A stretch of 64,000 bases of DNA from Nocardioides sp. SR21 (GTDB taxonomy: Bacteria > Actinomycetota > Actinomycetes > Propionibacteriales > Nocardioidaceae). The translations under genes were made by a program, and so were the position numbers. Location of the stretch: the NCBI RefSeq assembly GCF_022761125.1, contig NZ_JAKWJR010000003.1, positions 415,192 to 479,191 on the forward strand, in the 5' to 3' direction. Numbering within the stretch: the stretch's first letter is position 1; each line of letters begins with the position of its first letter. Positions 17,335-24,879 of this stretch are shown piece after piece. The notes under the pieces were generated by a model that worked only from the letters and a program-made list of their open reading frames with translations, was not told where the DNA came from and searched no databases.

Positions 17335-17352
17335 TGAGTACTCCTGAGTACT
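17335..17352. promoter_or_regulatory. Two TGAGTACT boxes one helical turn apart, candidate operator
   Basis: TGAGTACT is repeated at 17335-17342 and 17345-17352. Each contains the palindrome AGTACT, and the repeats are exactly 10 bp apart, so two dimers would bind one DNA face. It lies about 240 bp upstream of the excisionase gene in a non-coding stretch, where a repressor controlling the early genes of the element could act. No repressor gene is identified. Confidence 0.4.
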
Positions 17353-17416
17353 ACCGCTTATCCGATCCTCGCGCGAGCCGCACGCGTGCTCCCGGAAACC
17401 TGCCCTACTGGCTTGC

Positions 17417-17578
17417 ATGCGCCCCCGGCGACGGGAAGGCTTCTACCCGTACACCGACGAGCACCGAAAGCCCGTCGCGAACCGGCACGGGCCTCCAAAG
17501 GGCCTCGGTCGAATCTGCGTAAACGGGGCGGTCCATCCGCCAAGAAGTCCCGCCCCGTCACGCGTCTACCCCAACTAA
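17417..17578 (+). CDS. Possible 53-aa basic ORF upstream of the excisionase gene
   Basis: An open frame from ATG 17417 to TAA 17578, ending 12 bases before the excisionase start. It is very Arg/Pro-rich (MRPRRREGFYPYTDEHRKPV near the N-terminus) and no clear ribosome-binding site is seen. It may be a small phage-like gene or chance. Overlapping open frames on both strands in 17100-17560 have no better support. Confidence 0.25.
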   Translation: MRPRRREGFYPYTDEHRKPVANRHGPPKGLGRICVNGAVHPPRSPAPSRVYPN

Positions 17579-17590
17579 AGAAGGAGTTCC

Positions 17591-17833
17591 ATGACGACGG
17601 TACACAATTCGCCGCCGATCCTCAGCGTCAACGAGTCGCGCTGGTACCTCGGAGGGATCGGGCGCACCTCCATGTACCGCCTCATCAACGCGGGCGAGGT
17701 GGACGTGATCCGCGTCGGTGCGCGCACGCTCATCACCGTCGCGTCGCTCGACAACTACATCAAGCGTCACCACCAGACCAACGCTGCCGGGCCGAAGTGC
17801 CACAACGCGGGGGTCCAGCTCGGGGCGAGCTGA
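17591..17833 (+). CDS. Excisionase-like helix-turn-helix protein
   Basis: An 80-aa protein from ATG 17591 with AAGGAG 5-6 bases upstream. The MerR-like winged helix of excisionases is visible: LSVNESRWYLGGIGRTSMYR then LINAGEVDVIRVGARTLITV and SLDNYIKRHH (residues 12-62). Such proteins bind att DNA and turn the integrase toward excision, and some repress transcription. It is the first well-supported gene of the element and its stop overlaps the next start. Confidence 0.82.
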   Translation: MTTVHNSPPILSVNESRWYLGGIGRTSMYRLINAGEVDVIRVGARTLITVASLDNYIKRHHQTNAAGPKCHNAGVQLGAS

Positions 17834-18030
17834 TGGGCGGCCCCGTACGCGTCGCTCCCTTCCGCCGCGAGACGTACGGCCTGCCTCCCGGCCCCCCGCC
17901 GTGGCCGTGTCCCTGGTGTCTCGCCCCCGCCGGGATCGCATGCACGACGCGGGGATGTACCCGGCTGCGGCTCCGGTCCAGCGCCAGCCGCATGCACCCG
18001 TCGCGCATGGTCGCTGGCAGCGGCAGGTGA
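17833..18030 (+). CDS. Small Cys-rich protein of the mobile element
   Basis: A 65-aa protein whose ATG overlaps the excisionase stop (TGATG). The centre, PWPCPWCLAPAGIACTTRGC, has a CxxC plus two further Cys, a plausible zinc ribbon. The C-terminus is basic. Its stop overlaps a GTG start of the next gene (GTGA at 18027). The close overlaps on both sides support it as real, despite its short length. Function unknown. Confidence 0.55.
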   Translation: MGGPVRVAPFRRETYGLPPGPPPWPCPWCLAPAGIACTTRGCTRLRLRSSASRMHPSRMVAGSGR

Positions 18031-18566
18031 CGGTCCGGGCGGGAGGCGGCTACTGGTACGCCCACGCCATCCGGGAGAGCGCCCTGCCGCCACCGTCCCG
18101 TCACATCGCGCTGACGCTGGCCGGGGTCGCTGACAACGACAGCGGCGAGGTACGCGTCTCGCTGAAGTGGCTGGCCGGTTCGACGGGCCTGGCGCTCTCC
18201 ACGGTGAAGACCCACCTGAACAATCTCGAGAACGGCGCGTGGGTGATCCGTCATCGCCCGCCCGTCTGGAAGGCGCGCCAGGAGGGCGAGCGGACGCGGT
18301 ACGTCCTGACGTACCCGCACGGGGTCATGGCCGGGAGGCGGCCTACCCATGGCCGGGAGACTGCTGAATCTCGGCCGGGACGCGGCCACGTTTCTACTGA
18401 AACTAAGGCCGTCACCGCCCTGCGGGGCGACGACCCCCACACCCTTCCGCACGCGTACGGGGGCGCGTGCGCCTGCCCGAACTCGCGCCCGACCACTGAC
18501 GGCGACTGCGTCGCCTGCGGTGGATGCATTCCAACCAACGACAGCAACAGGGAGAACACCGACTGA
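18027..18566 (+). CDS. Helix-turn-helix (winged-helix) protein of the mobile element
   Basis: A 179-aa protein from GTG 18027 (GTGA overlap with the previous stop); ATG 17940 in the same frame is an alternative that would overlap the previous gene more. The core is RHIALTLAGVADNDSGEVRV, then SLKWLAGSTGLALSTVKTHL and NNLENGAWVIRHRP, a winged helix-turn-helix of the type found in actinophage and plasmid replication or transcription proteins. The C-terminal tail has a Cys cluster (GGACACPNS, then CVACGGC). It could act in element replication or regulation, which is unproven. Confidence 0.68.
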   Translation: MTVRAGGGYWYAHAIRESALPPPSRHIALTLAGVADNDSGEVRVSLKWLAGSTGLALSTVKTHLNNLENGAWVIRHRPPVWKARQEGERTRYVLTYPHGVMAGRRPTHGRETAESRPGRGHVSTETKAVTALRGDDPHTLPHAYGGACACPNSRPTTDGDCVACGGCIPTNDSNRENTD

Positions 18567-18820
18567 TGCCTCACTACCCGGTGCAGCTCGACTGCGCCCA
18601 GCCCGGCTGCGATGCCATCGCGGTCATCGACTACGCGCACGTCGCGAACCTGACCGCTTCCGGCGGGTACGTCTGCCCGCCGCACAACGATCACGTCACG
18701 GACTTCATCGACTCCTGCATCCAGTGCGGTGCATCTGTGCGTGGCTGCGCGGCGCTGACCATCAACGCCGGACGGCGCTGCTGCACCGCCTGCGACGGCA
18801 CCCACAGGGAGAAGCACTGA
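18566..18820 (+). CDS. Small Cys-rich (zinc-ribbon-like) protein
   Basis: An 84-aa protein from ATG 18566, overlapping the previous stop by one base, with AGGGAGA 13 bases upstream. It has seven Cys in pairs or singles (QLDCAQPGCDAIA, then YVCPPH, IQCGASVRGC and RRCCTAC), probably binding zinc. No family is recognised. It is part of the tightly packed early-gene run of the element. Confidence 0.6.
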   Translation: MPHYPVQLDCAQPGCDAIAVIDYAHVANLTASGGYVCPPHNDHVTDFIDSCIQCGASVRGCAALTINAGRRCCTACDGTHREKH

Positions 18821-19173
18821 TGCCCGCCGACATCACCCACGCCGACAACTGCCCTCGCCCGAGGACGCACCGCTACATCGACGCGCAGGGCAACGAACGA
18901 GGCATGTGCGACAGCTGCGCCGCCATGGCGCTGCTCCGCATCAAGCCCCGCAACACGAAGCCGCGCCCGGTCATGGCCGCGACCACCGACTCCAACCCGG
19001 CCCGACTGGCCCGCATGTGTCCGGAGTGCACCCGCCGCGAGTCTCGCGACCAACGCCCCGGACGGCGCGACGGACGGTGCACCTCGTGCTGGGACGCCGC
19101 ACGTCGCCGCCCCAACCGCGCAGGCAAGCGCAACCGCAACACCGCCCCACCGACCTCCCGCAACATCGACTGA
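18820..19173 (+). CDS. Small Cys-rich basic protein
   Basis: A 117-aa protein from ATG 18820, overlapping the previous stop by one base, with AGGGAGA upstream. Two CxxC pairs are visible (GMCDSCAAM and the pair MCPECTRRES / GRCTSCWDAA), the second pair separated by about 20 residues like a zinc finger. The C-terminus is strongly basic (RRRPNRAGKRNRN). It may bind nucleic acid, which is inference. No family is recognised. Confidence 0.6.
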   Translation: MPADITHADNCPRPRTHRYIDAQGNERGMCDSCAAMALLRIKPRNTKPRPVMAATTDSNPARLARMCPECTRRESRDQRPGRRDGRCTSCWDAARRRPNRAGKRNRNTAPPTSRNID

Positions 19174-19188
19174 GACGAAAGAACCCAC

Positions 19189-19824
19189 ATGACCCGCATC
19201 CGCACTGCCCTCCCCTCGGGGGACCCCTACCGCAGCACCGCCGTCCCCCTCGACGCGCTCCCGAAGAACATCGCCACCCTCCTGGCTGAATACCGCAAGC
19301 TGACCGCCCGCGCTGATGCTGCACAGGGCGAGCGCAGCAACCTCTCGTTCAATCGCCACGCCGACGACAGCGAGGCCAAGCGCCTCGACGCCGAGGCCGC
19401 CGACCAGGCCGCGCGCACCGGAAAGCCGCTCAACGGCACGCCCAACGCCGACGCCCTCATCCGCCGCCGCGCGACCGTCGAGCACGAAGCCGCAGCGCTC
19501 GCCGATGCCGTCGAGCTGGTTCGCGGCGATCTGACGAACGCGATCATGGAGCACTACGCGTCCGACACGGCTCGTACCGCCATGCAGGACGCCCGTACGC
19601 GCCTGCTGAAGGCCTCCGAAACCTTCGCCGAGGCCCTCCGGCACGCGGCGTCCGCGAAGGCCCTGGACGACTTCCTCAACGGCATGGAGTGGGACACCTC
19701 CGTGTACGTCGCGCTCACCGACATCGCCCCGGACACGCAGAACCAGCTCGGTCCATACCTGTACGACATCCCGCCCCTCAATGCTCTGCCCATCGTGGCC
19801 GCGCTCGGCCACATCGCCGACTGA
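19189..19824 (+). CDS. Hypothetical protein of the mobile element
   Basis: A 211-aa protein from ATG 19189, 15 bases after the previous stop. It is largely helical: a coiled-coil-prone stretch runs over about residues 25-130 (LLAEYRKLTARADAAQGERS, then RRRATVEHEAAALADAVELV), followed by a C-terminal region ending PLNALPIVAALGHIAD. There are no membrane segments or Cys pairs. No family is recognised. Its length and position in an early-gene block are typical of phage-like accessory genes. Confidence 0.62.
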   Translation: MTRIRTALPSGDPYRSTAVPLDALPKNIATLLAEYRKLTARADAAQGERSNLSFNRHADDSEAKRLDAEAADQAARTGKPLNGTPNADALIRRRATVEHEAAALADAVELVRGDLTNAIMEHYASDTARTAMQDARTRLLKASETFAEALRHAASAKALDDFLNGMEWDTSVYVALTDIAPDTQNQLGPYLYDIPPLNALPIVAALGHIAD

Positions 19825-19847
19825 CCAACCCTCCGAGAGGAAGCAAC

Positions 19848-20024
19848 ATGACCGAGAACATCCGCTCTTCCACCGACAACGCCCGCACCCGCATCGCCGC
19901 CGCCCAGGCCGCGCGCGTCCCCACCGACGCCCAAGGCAACCCGCTTACGCCGCCGACCACGTACACCTACGACGAGACCGGGCGTCTCATCGCCGCGACG
20001 CCCGCCAACAAGAGCAGCAACTGA
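19848..20024 (+). CDS. Small hypothetical protein
   Basis: A 58-aa protein from ATG 19848, with GAGAGGA 7 bases upstream. It is hydrophilic, with a helical start (DNARTRIAAAQAARVPTDAQ) and a short TYTYDETGRLIAATP motif like a single RHS/YD-type repeat unit, too short to mean more. No family is recognised. Confidence 0.5.
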   Translation: MTENIRSSTDNARTRIAAAQAARVPTDAQGNPLTPPTTYTYDETGRLIAATPANKSSN

Positions 20025-20025
20025 C

Positions 20026-20214
20026 GTGCCCCGCTCGTCCCACGTCCGGATGACGCCCGTGCAGGACCGCCGCCACGCCGGCCAGTGGTTCCTGTTCTGC
20101 GGCGAGTGCGGCTGGCAGTCCGTCCAGCTCAACCGCACCCTCGCTGACATCGCCATCAGCCAAGCCGCACCGCACCACCTGCACGACAACAACCCCAGCC
20201 ACACGTCCGACTGA
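20026..20214 (+). CDS. Small CxxC protein
   Basis: A 62-aa protein from GTG 20026, one base after the previous stop. It contains GQWFLFCGECGWQSVQL, a single CxxC next to aromatics, and a His-rich end (APHHLHDNNPSH) that could complete a metal site. No separate ribosome-binding site is seen, so translational coupling is likely. It is the last of the small genes before the integrase. Function unknown. Confidence 0.5.
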   Translation: MPRSSHVRMTPVQDRRHAGQWFLFCGECGWQSVQLNRTLADIAISQAAPHHLHDNNPSHTSD

Positions 20215-20410
20215 ACCCGGGCACCGAGACGTGGCGGGCGCGGCCATCTCCTACCGTGCCCGCCACACCCGATCACAGCCCCAGACAGTTCATCGACGGA
20301 TCGACGGTCTCGAAATGTTTGAACCCTCCGCACCAATCGGAGCCCTCCCCGGCGGTCCTGGGACCAGCCATTGATCGGAGGTACTCCCCGGGGGTGGGAC
20401 AACTGATTCG

Positions 20411-20419
20411 ACAACCTTA
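20411..20419 (-). promoter_or_regulatory. TAAGGTTGT box (inverted) upstream of the integrase gene
   Basis: ACAACCTTA on the plus strand is the same nonamer as the paired repeats at 17101-17121, here 40 bp before the integrase start. It could let the integrase bind and control its own promoter. The rest of 20215-20458 holds no gene that I can support. Confidence 0.4.
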
Positions 20420-20458
20420 TTCGCAATCTCGCCTTGGCAACGTCAAAGGGTCACTAGC

Positions 20459-21724
20459 ATGGTGCGCATGACAACCGAGGAACGCCGTCGCCGCCACAAG
20501 GGCGAGGGCCAGGTGTTCAAGGACTCGCGCAGCGAGGGCAGGTGGATCGCGCGGGTCGAGTACGAAGACCCGATCACGGGCCGGATGAAGCGGGTGCAGG
20601 GAAGTGCCGAGAGCGAGCACAAGGCCACGAGGCTGCTGCCCGACCTCCGGAAGAAGGCCGAGAAGGCGAAGGCGGGGCAAGCCCCTGCACAGGCCGCCGC
20701 GCGCGGCACCTTCGGCGAGTACGCCGACCGGTGGGTGACCACCACCCTGGCAGTTTCACCTCGTAAGAAGGACTCCACGAAGGCGCTGTACGGATCGCTG
20801 GTGAAGCACCACATCGTGCCGTCCAGGTTGGGTCAAACGACGATGCGAAAGGTCACGCGGCCGGCTGCAACCGCGTTTGTGGCGGAGCTGCGATCCAAGG
20901 ATGTGCGCCGCCCCGGTAGGGATGGAGTGCTGCCCGGAACGACGGCGAGGCATCTGGCCGCGAGCACGATCCGACAGACGTTCATCGTCGTGAGCATGAT
21001 CGCGGACGAAGCGGTGAAGGACGGTGTGCTCGCGTCCAACCCGTTCAAGACGATCGAGCGACCTGAGGAGGACCGTCACACCGAGGCCGAGGTGCTGACC
21101 CCGGAACAGGTTCGCAAGCTGTTGGCGGCCGCTCTCGGCGCAGGCGGGCCCGACGATCCGGATTCACGCGCTCACTCGCTTATCGCATTCACGGTCGGCA
21201 CTGGCGTCCGCAAGGGCGAGGCGCTCGCGCTGCGGTGGGAGGACGTGAACCTCGACGCCGGGACGATCCATGTTCGGGGCACACTCTCGCGCCGCGGCGG
21301 TGCGCTTGTGCGGGACGAACCGAAGACCAAGAAGTCGCGTCGTCACTTCGAGGTATCCAGCGATGTCGTGGAGACGCTGCGAGCGGTGAAGCGGCGGACT
21401 GCGCGAGAGCGGCTCGCCGCCGGACCCGCGTGGGAGGACACCGGCTACGTGTTCGTGACGGAGAAAGGCACGCCTGTTGACCCGCGAAACGCACACCGCG
21501 ACATCAACCGCCTGGCGGGCTTGGCCGGCCTGCCCAAGATCGGAATGCACACCCTGCGCCACACCGCGGCGACGCTCATGCTCAGCCACGGAGTGCCGAT
21601 CTCGACCGTCAGCATGATGCTGGGTCACGCGAGCATCACCATCACGGTCGATACATATGGCCACTTGCTCCCGCAGGCGGCACGGCAAGCCTCCGACGTC
21701 CTTGCCAGAGCGCTGCAGGGCTGA
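20459..21724 (+). CDS. Tyrosine-type site-specific integrase
   Basis: A 421-aa protein from ATG 20459 with AAAGGG upstream. The N-terminal AP2-like arm-binding region spans residues 10-70 (GEGQVFKDSRSEGRWIARVE), followed by a SAM-like core-binding domain (about 75-200) and the catalytic domain. The active-site set is complete: Arg in TGVRKGEALALRW (about 251), Lys in KTKKSRRHF, His-x-x-Arg in MHTLRHTAAT (about 365), His in LGHASI, and Tyr in VDTYGHLL (about 400). It catalyses integration into, and with the excisionase excision from, tRNA-Pro. Confidence 0.95.
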   Translation: MVRMTTEERRRRHKGEGQVFKDSRSEGRWIARVEYEDPITGRMKRVQGSAESEHKATRLLPDLRKKAEKAKAGQAPAQAAARGTFGEYADRWVTTTLAVSPRKKDSTKALYGSLVKHHIVPSRLGQTTMRKVTRPAATAFVAELRSKDVRRPGRDGVLPGTTARHLAASTIRQTFIVVSMIADEAVKDGVLASNPFKTIERPEEDRHTEAEVLTPEQVRKLLAAALGAGGPDDPDSRAHSLIAFTVGTGVRKGEALALRWEDVNLDAGTIHVRGTLSRRGGALVRDEPKTKKSRRHFEVSSDVVETLRAVKRRTARERLAAGPAWEDTGYVFVTEKGTPVDPRNAHRDINRLAGLAGLPKIGMHTLRHTAATLMLSHGVPISTVSMMLGHASITITVDTYGHLLPQAARQASDVLARALQG

Positions 21725-21728
21725 CCCC

Positions 21729-21778
21729 AGCGCGGGCGCGGAGGTCAAACGCGAGACTCTCGCCCAACGCCCCGCGCT
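21729..21778. terminator. Weak candidate terminator between the integrase and the cargo operon
   Basis: AGCGCGGG at 21729 can pair with CCCGCGCT at 21771-21778 across an imperfect, long loop, in the 82-bp gap between the convergent integrase and cargo genes. No T-run is seen. Confidence 0.25.
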
Positions 21779-21806
21779 ACTGATAGGACGCGAGCCCTAC
21801 CCCGTC

Positions 21807-22319
21807 TCAGGTCTCTGGTGTGTGGATCAACCGGATCAGTTCCTCAGCTTGCGATTGCCACGTGGAAGCCTCGGCTTGAGTCAGATCCTCCCGCGCCCGA
21901 TCGACGTCGCCGAAGCGGTCAGCGAGGGACTCGTAGAGGGCGTCGGCTTGAGTTCGAACGGACTTCGTCGGATGTCCCCAGGCGACCGCACGAGCGACAT
22001 CGAGGACCTCCGATGTCTTGCTAAGGACCGTCTTCTCGGTCCCCGGAAAGTGATACGCCCCGACGTCCTCGAAATGGATGTCGTAGGCAAGTTTGGTGGC
22101 CCAGAGCGCTAGCGACTCGGCCATCGGCAGGAACGTGGCACGGGCAGCGTCGTGAGCGGCCTCCCGCCGCAAGGATGCTGCGTGCGCCTCCTCCGCCTCT
22201 CGCTCGGTCTTACGCGCCCTGCGGTCCAGCCAGTTCGTCAGCAGAGAAGTCAGGTTGTTGGCAACGCCGGCCACGAGACCAGATGTCACGGCGACGAGGA
22301 ACCAGTCCGAAGCATCCAT
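21807..22319 (-). CDS. Small membrane-anchored coiled-coil protein, last gene of the defence-like operon
   Basis: A 170-aa protein with ATG 22319 (a TTG at 22337 is in frame). One transmembrane helix lies near the N-terminus (WFLVAVTSGLVAGVANNLTS). It is followed by a charged helix (RRARKTEREAEEAHAASLRR) and a helical soluble domain. No family is recognised. It lies 61 bp after the ATPase gene on the same strand. Membrane proteins often serve as effectors or tethers in defence systems, but this gene may also be independent. Confidence 0.65.
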   Translation of the reverse strand: MDASDWFLVAVTSGLVAGVANNLTSLLTNWLDRRARKTEREAEEAHAASLRREAAHDAARATFLPMAESLALWATKLAYDIHFEDVGAYHFPGTEKTVLSKTSEVLDVARAVAWGHPTKSVRTQADALYESLADRFGDVDRAREDLTQAEASTWQSQAEELIRLIHTPET

Positions 22320-22380
22320 GTCCGCAGTCTGGCGCAACGCTTGGACCGCTGATCGATCCCTGGCTCAAGTTTGTCACCAG

Positions 22381-23706
22381 CTATGACCACGCGGCGCGGA
22401 GTTCCTCCACAAAGACCTGGGTCTCGCCAGGATGGAGTTCGGCCCAGAGCGCAGGTAGTACCTGCAGCACCAGCGGTCGTCCATACTCTTCGCCCAACTT
22501 GTTGACCCAGTCGTGACAGTCCTCCCCTTCGATGGATGCCAGGAAGGGCCTGAGTCGTTCTTCGGTGGTCATCAGCCGTTCTGCAAGCGCGGCAACCTCC
22601 GAGGCGAGACTCTGCATGAGCTCGTCCGGATCCTCATCGGTCGGCAGAAAGACGCCACCCCAGCGCTTGTCCTTTGTCGCGCCTAGCGTTCCGCGCTGGT
22701 CTCCGTCGAACGCATACGCGAAGCGCACCTCTGGCTGGGGCGGCTTCGGGAGATGCTTGTGCAGCTCCTTCAGGTAGCCGTCGCCGTCTCCGCCCCACAG
22801 AAACACCGTCCGCCGAACCTGTAGAGGATCCACAGCCGCCACCAGGGCCCTGGCCAATGCACACGCAGACTCGTCTTCGGCAAAGACGATGCTGTCAACG
22901 GGCGGCCGCGACAACAGACTGATCGCAACCATCGGATCATCGGTCGAATGCGAGGCAGTCGTCTCCCCCGCTTCGTTGACCTGCAGGAGGGTGAAGCCTT
23001 GGTTGTACGTCGCGAGGGCAATCATTTCTTCGGAGTGGGTGCTCAGCACCAAGGACCAGTTGCGCTTGAGGCACACATGCAGGAGGCGGGCGAGCAGGCT
23101 GTGGACGCCAACTGGTGGGAGGTAGGCGTCCGGTTCGTCCAACAGCAGAACGATGCCCTGCTCCTCTCGGAAGAGTTCGAGAACCCAAAACAGGAAGTGG
23201 ACTGAGAACTCCCCGAGTCCCATGTCCTTGGACGTGTAGCTATGCCCGCGGTACGTCGCGCGGAAGTACGGGATCAAGGACTGGTCGCCTAACCAGCGAA
23301 ACCGATCGGCCACCTCCGGATCGTCGGGCTCGATTTCCAGCGAGAACCAGTCGATCGAGTCGTACGAGCGGCCGACGATCTTCTGGATGTCCTTGAGGCG
23401 GTCATCGCTCGGACCCAAGGGATCCACTTCGTCGGTCATGGCGTCGAAGTCATCGCGCGATCGGTAAAGGATCAGCGCTTGTTCGGTCAGGTGGTGCAGA
23501 TCGACTAGGAGTGCCCTGTCCCCTAGATGCGCCTCCAACTTGCGCAGTAAACGGCTCTTCCCCGCGCCGTTACGACCACCTAGCACGGTGCAGGGTCTTG
23601 CCAGATCGATGGTCGTGCCACTCCCGACCTCGAACGGCTCGGAGCCGGCTTCCGCCCGTGCCTTGATGAGGCTGCCCCAAACTGCGGCCTCTTTCGCTGC
23701 GCGCAC
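22381..23706 (-). CDS. ABC-type ATPase with TOPRIM-like C-terminus (OLD-like), putative defence ATPase
   Basis: A 441-aa protein from GTG 23706. The ATPase part has Walker A TVLGGRNGAGKSRLL (about residues 41-54), a degenerate ABC signature DMGLGEFSVHFLFW, Walker B GIVLLLDEPDAYLPP and the His switch LVLSTHSEEM. After it comes VFAEDESACALARALVAAVD, then FAYAFDGDQRG, which looks like the Glu and DxD pieces of a TOPRIM nuclease domain as in OLD/GajA proteins. That assignment is tentative. The start is 3 bases from the DUF262 stop, so the two are co-translated. It probably senses or cleaves foreign DNA with its operon partners (inference). Confidence 0.78.
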   Translation of the reverse strand: MRAAKEAAVWGSLIKARAEAGSEPFEVGSGTTIDLARPCTVLGGRNGAGKSRLLRKLEAHLGDRALLVDLHHLTEQALILYRSRDDFDAMTDEVDPLGPSDDRLKDIQKIVGRSYDSIDWFSLEIEPDDPEVADRFRWLGDQSLIPYFRATYRGHSYTSKDMGLGEFSVHFLFWVLELFREEQGIVLLLDEPDAYLPPVGVHSLLARLLHVCLKRNWSLVLSTHSEEMIALATYNQGFTLLQVNEAGETTASHSTDDPMVAISLLSRPPVDSIVFAEDESACALARALVAAVDPLQVRRTVFLWGGDGDGYLKELHKHLPKPPQPEVRFAYAFDGDQRGTLGATKDKRWGGVFLPTDEDPDELMQSLASEVAALAERLMTTEERLRPFLASIEGEDCHDWVNKLGEEYGRPLVLQVLPALWAELHPGETQVFVEELRAAWS

Positions 23707-23709
23707 GCC

Positions 23710-24867
23710 TTACCTGCGCTCGACTAGGGGTTCGCCCCACATCGTCTCGTCAGCGAACTGGAAAACAAGGGACGACGCGTCGTAGCGAGGATGGTCAACC
23801 AGGTGCTGTATGAACGCCTTTGAGCCGCGATTCTCCTGAGTGGCATAGAAGCCTACGGAGAACAGGTGGATCGCAAGGTCGCGGGCGACGACGGAACTAA
23901 CATCGGTGACCCGATACGAGGCCCGGTCGTCATAGATGGACACGACCGATAGAAGCCGCTCTACATCACGGGGCAGGTCAAGTTCCTCCCGCCGCTTGAG
24001 ACGCCGCCTCTCGTGTTCGAACCGCGCCAGAAGATCGATCGGAATCGAACCCGCTTCTTGGGGTGCCCAGTGGCAGTACAACAGCCACGTTTGCAGTGTT
24101 CCCTTATTGAACTTGACGCCGGCCATTGCGTTGACGACCTGGGACATCAGTTCGCGTCCCGCTTGGCGCACCGCCTCGATCGTCGAAGTTGAGAACTTCT
24201 GATCGCGGTAGTAGTCCTCGACCACGTTGTTGTTGATGTGCTTCCGCAACGTGTTGCGCTCAACCGCCACACACGTACGGGCCACGATGTCGTCATAGGC
24301 GAGCCGCTGATTGTTGAACCCAATACGTTCACGCTGGAGCAGTCCCCAGTCTTCCATTTCACGCACTAGGTCCTTGACCTGGTTGCGCGCGACTCCATGA
24401 AGCGCATTGCGCTTCTCGGGCGGCGTCAGGTTGTACGACTGATTGAGACGGAAGAACAATTCGTTCGGCTCGCCGGGCGAATGTCCGCTCAGGTAAACGA
24501 CCGGCAGGGGGAAACGCCTGAATGCGCGCTGCCTACTTTCAGGCAGATCAGAGAACCGGAGACCGCCGTAGCTAGCGATCTCTTCCGAGAACGGCTCGGT
24601 CGTTCCGTCCACGGTCAACTTGTCCGCAAAGAAGTCCCGGATTGTCGCCAACCGTTGCTGACCATCGAGCACCAGTTCGCGATCATTCTCGCGAACGATG
24701 TGGACTGCCGGGATGTACCAGTCGCGCAGGATGGTGTCGATGAGACGACGGCGACGCCTCTCGTCCCAGATCTCGCCGCGCTGAAACTCGGGCTGCAAGT
24801 CGAGCTCATCGTCCATGATTCGTCGGACGATCGTCTCAAGCTCGATGTCCGTTCGATGGGCTCTCAT
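23710..24867 (-). CDS. DUF262 (GmrS/ParB-like nuclease fold) protein
   Basis: A 385-aa protein from ATG 24867 (GTG 24870 adjacent). The DUF262 hallmarks are LQPEFQRGEIWDERRRRRLI (about residues 21-40), IPAVHIV and LVLDGQQRLATIRDFF (about 67-82), the last containing the DGQQR nucleotide-binding motif. The family also occurs in the modification-dependent enzymes GmrSD and SspE, which carry a C-terminal HNH (DUF1524) nuclease. No HNH motif is visible here, so cleavage would have to come from a partner. It lies 12 bp after the nuclease-like gene and 3 bp before the ATPase gene. Confidence 0.82.
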   Translation of the reverse strand: MRAHRTDIELETIVRRIMDDELDLQPEFQRGEIWDERRRRRLIDTILRDWYIPAVHIVRENDRELVLDGQQRLATIRDFFADKLTVDGTTEPFSEEIASYGGLRFSDLPESRQRAFRRFPLPVVYLSGHSPGEPNELFFRLNQSYNLTPPEKRNALHGVARNQVKDLVREMEDWGLLQRERIGFNNQRLAYDDIVARTCVAVERNTLRKHINNNVVEDYYRDQKFSTSTIEAVRQAGRELMSQVVNAMAGVKFNKGTLQTWLLYCHWAPQEAGSIPIDLLARFEHERRRLKRREELDLPRDVERLLSVVSIYDDRASYRVTDVSSVVARDLAIHLFSVGFYATQENRGSKAFIQHLVDHPRYDASSLVFQFADETMWGEPLVERR

Positions 24868-24879
24868 CACGGCTTCACT

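Noticed and set aside
17106..17522. 138-codon plus-strand frame in the left end of the element
   Set aside because: No ribosome-binding site, unlikely composition, and it spans the TAAGGTTGT repeats and the TGAGTACT boxes. I treat it as non-coding.
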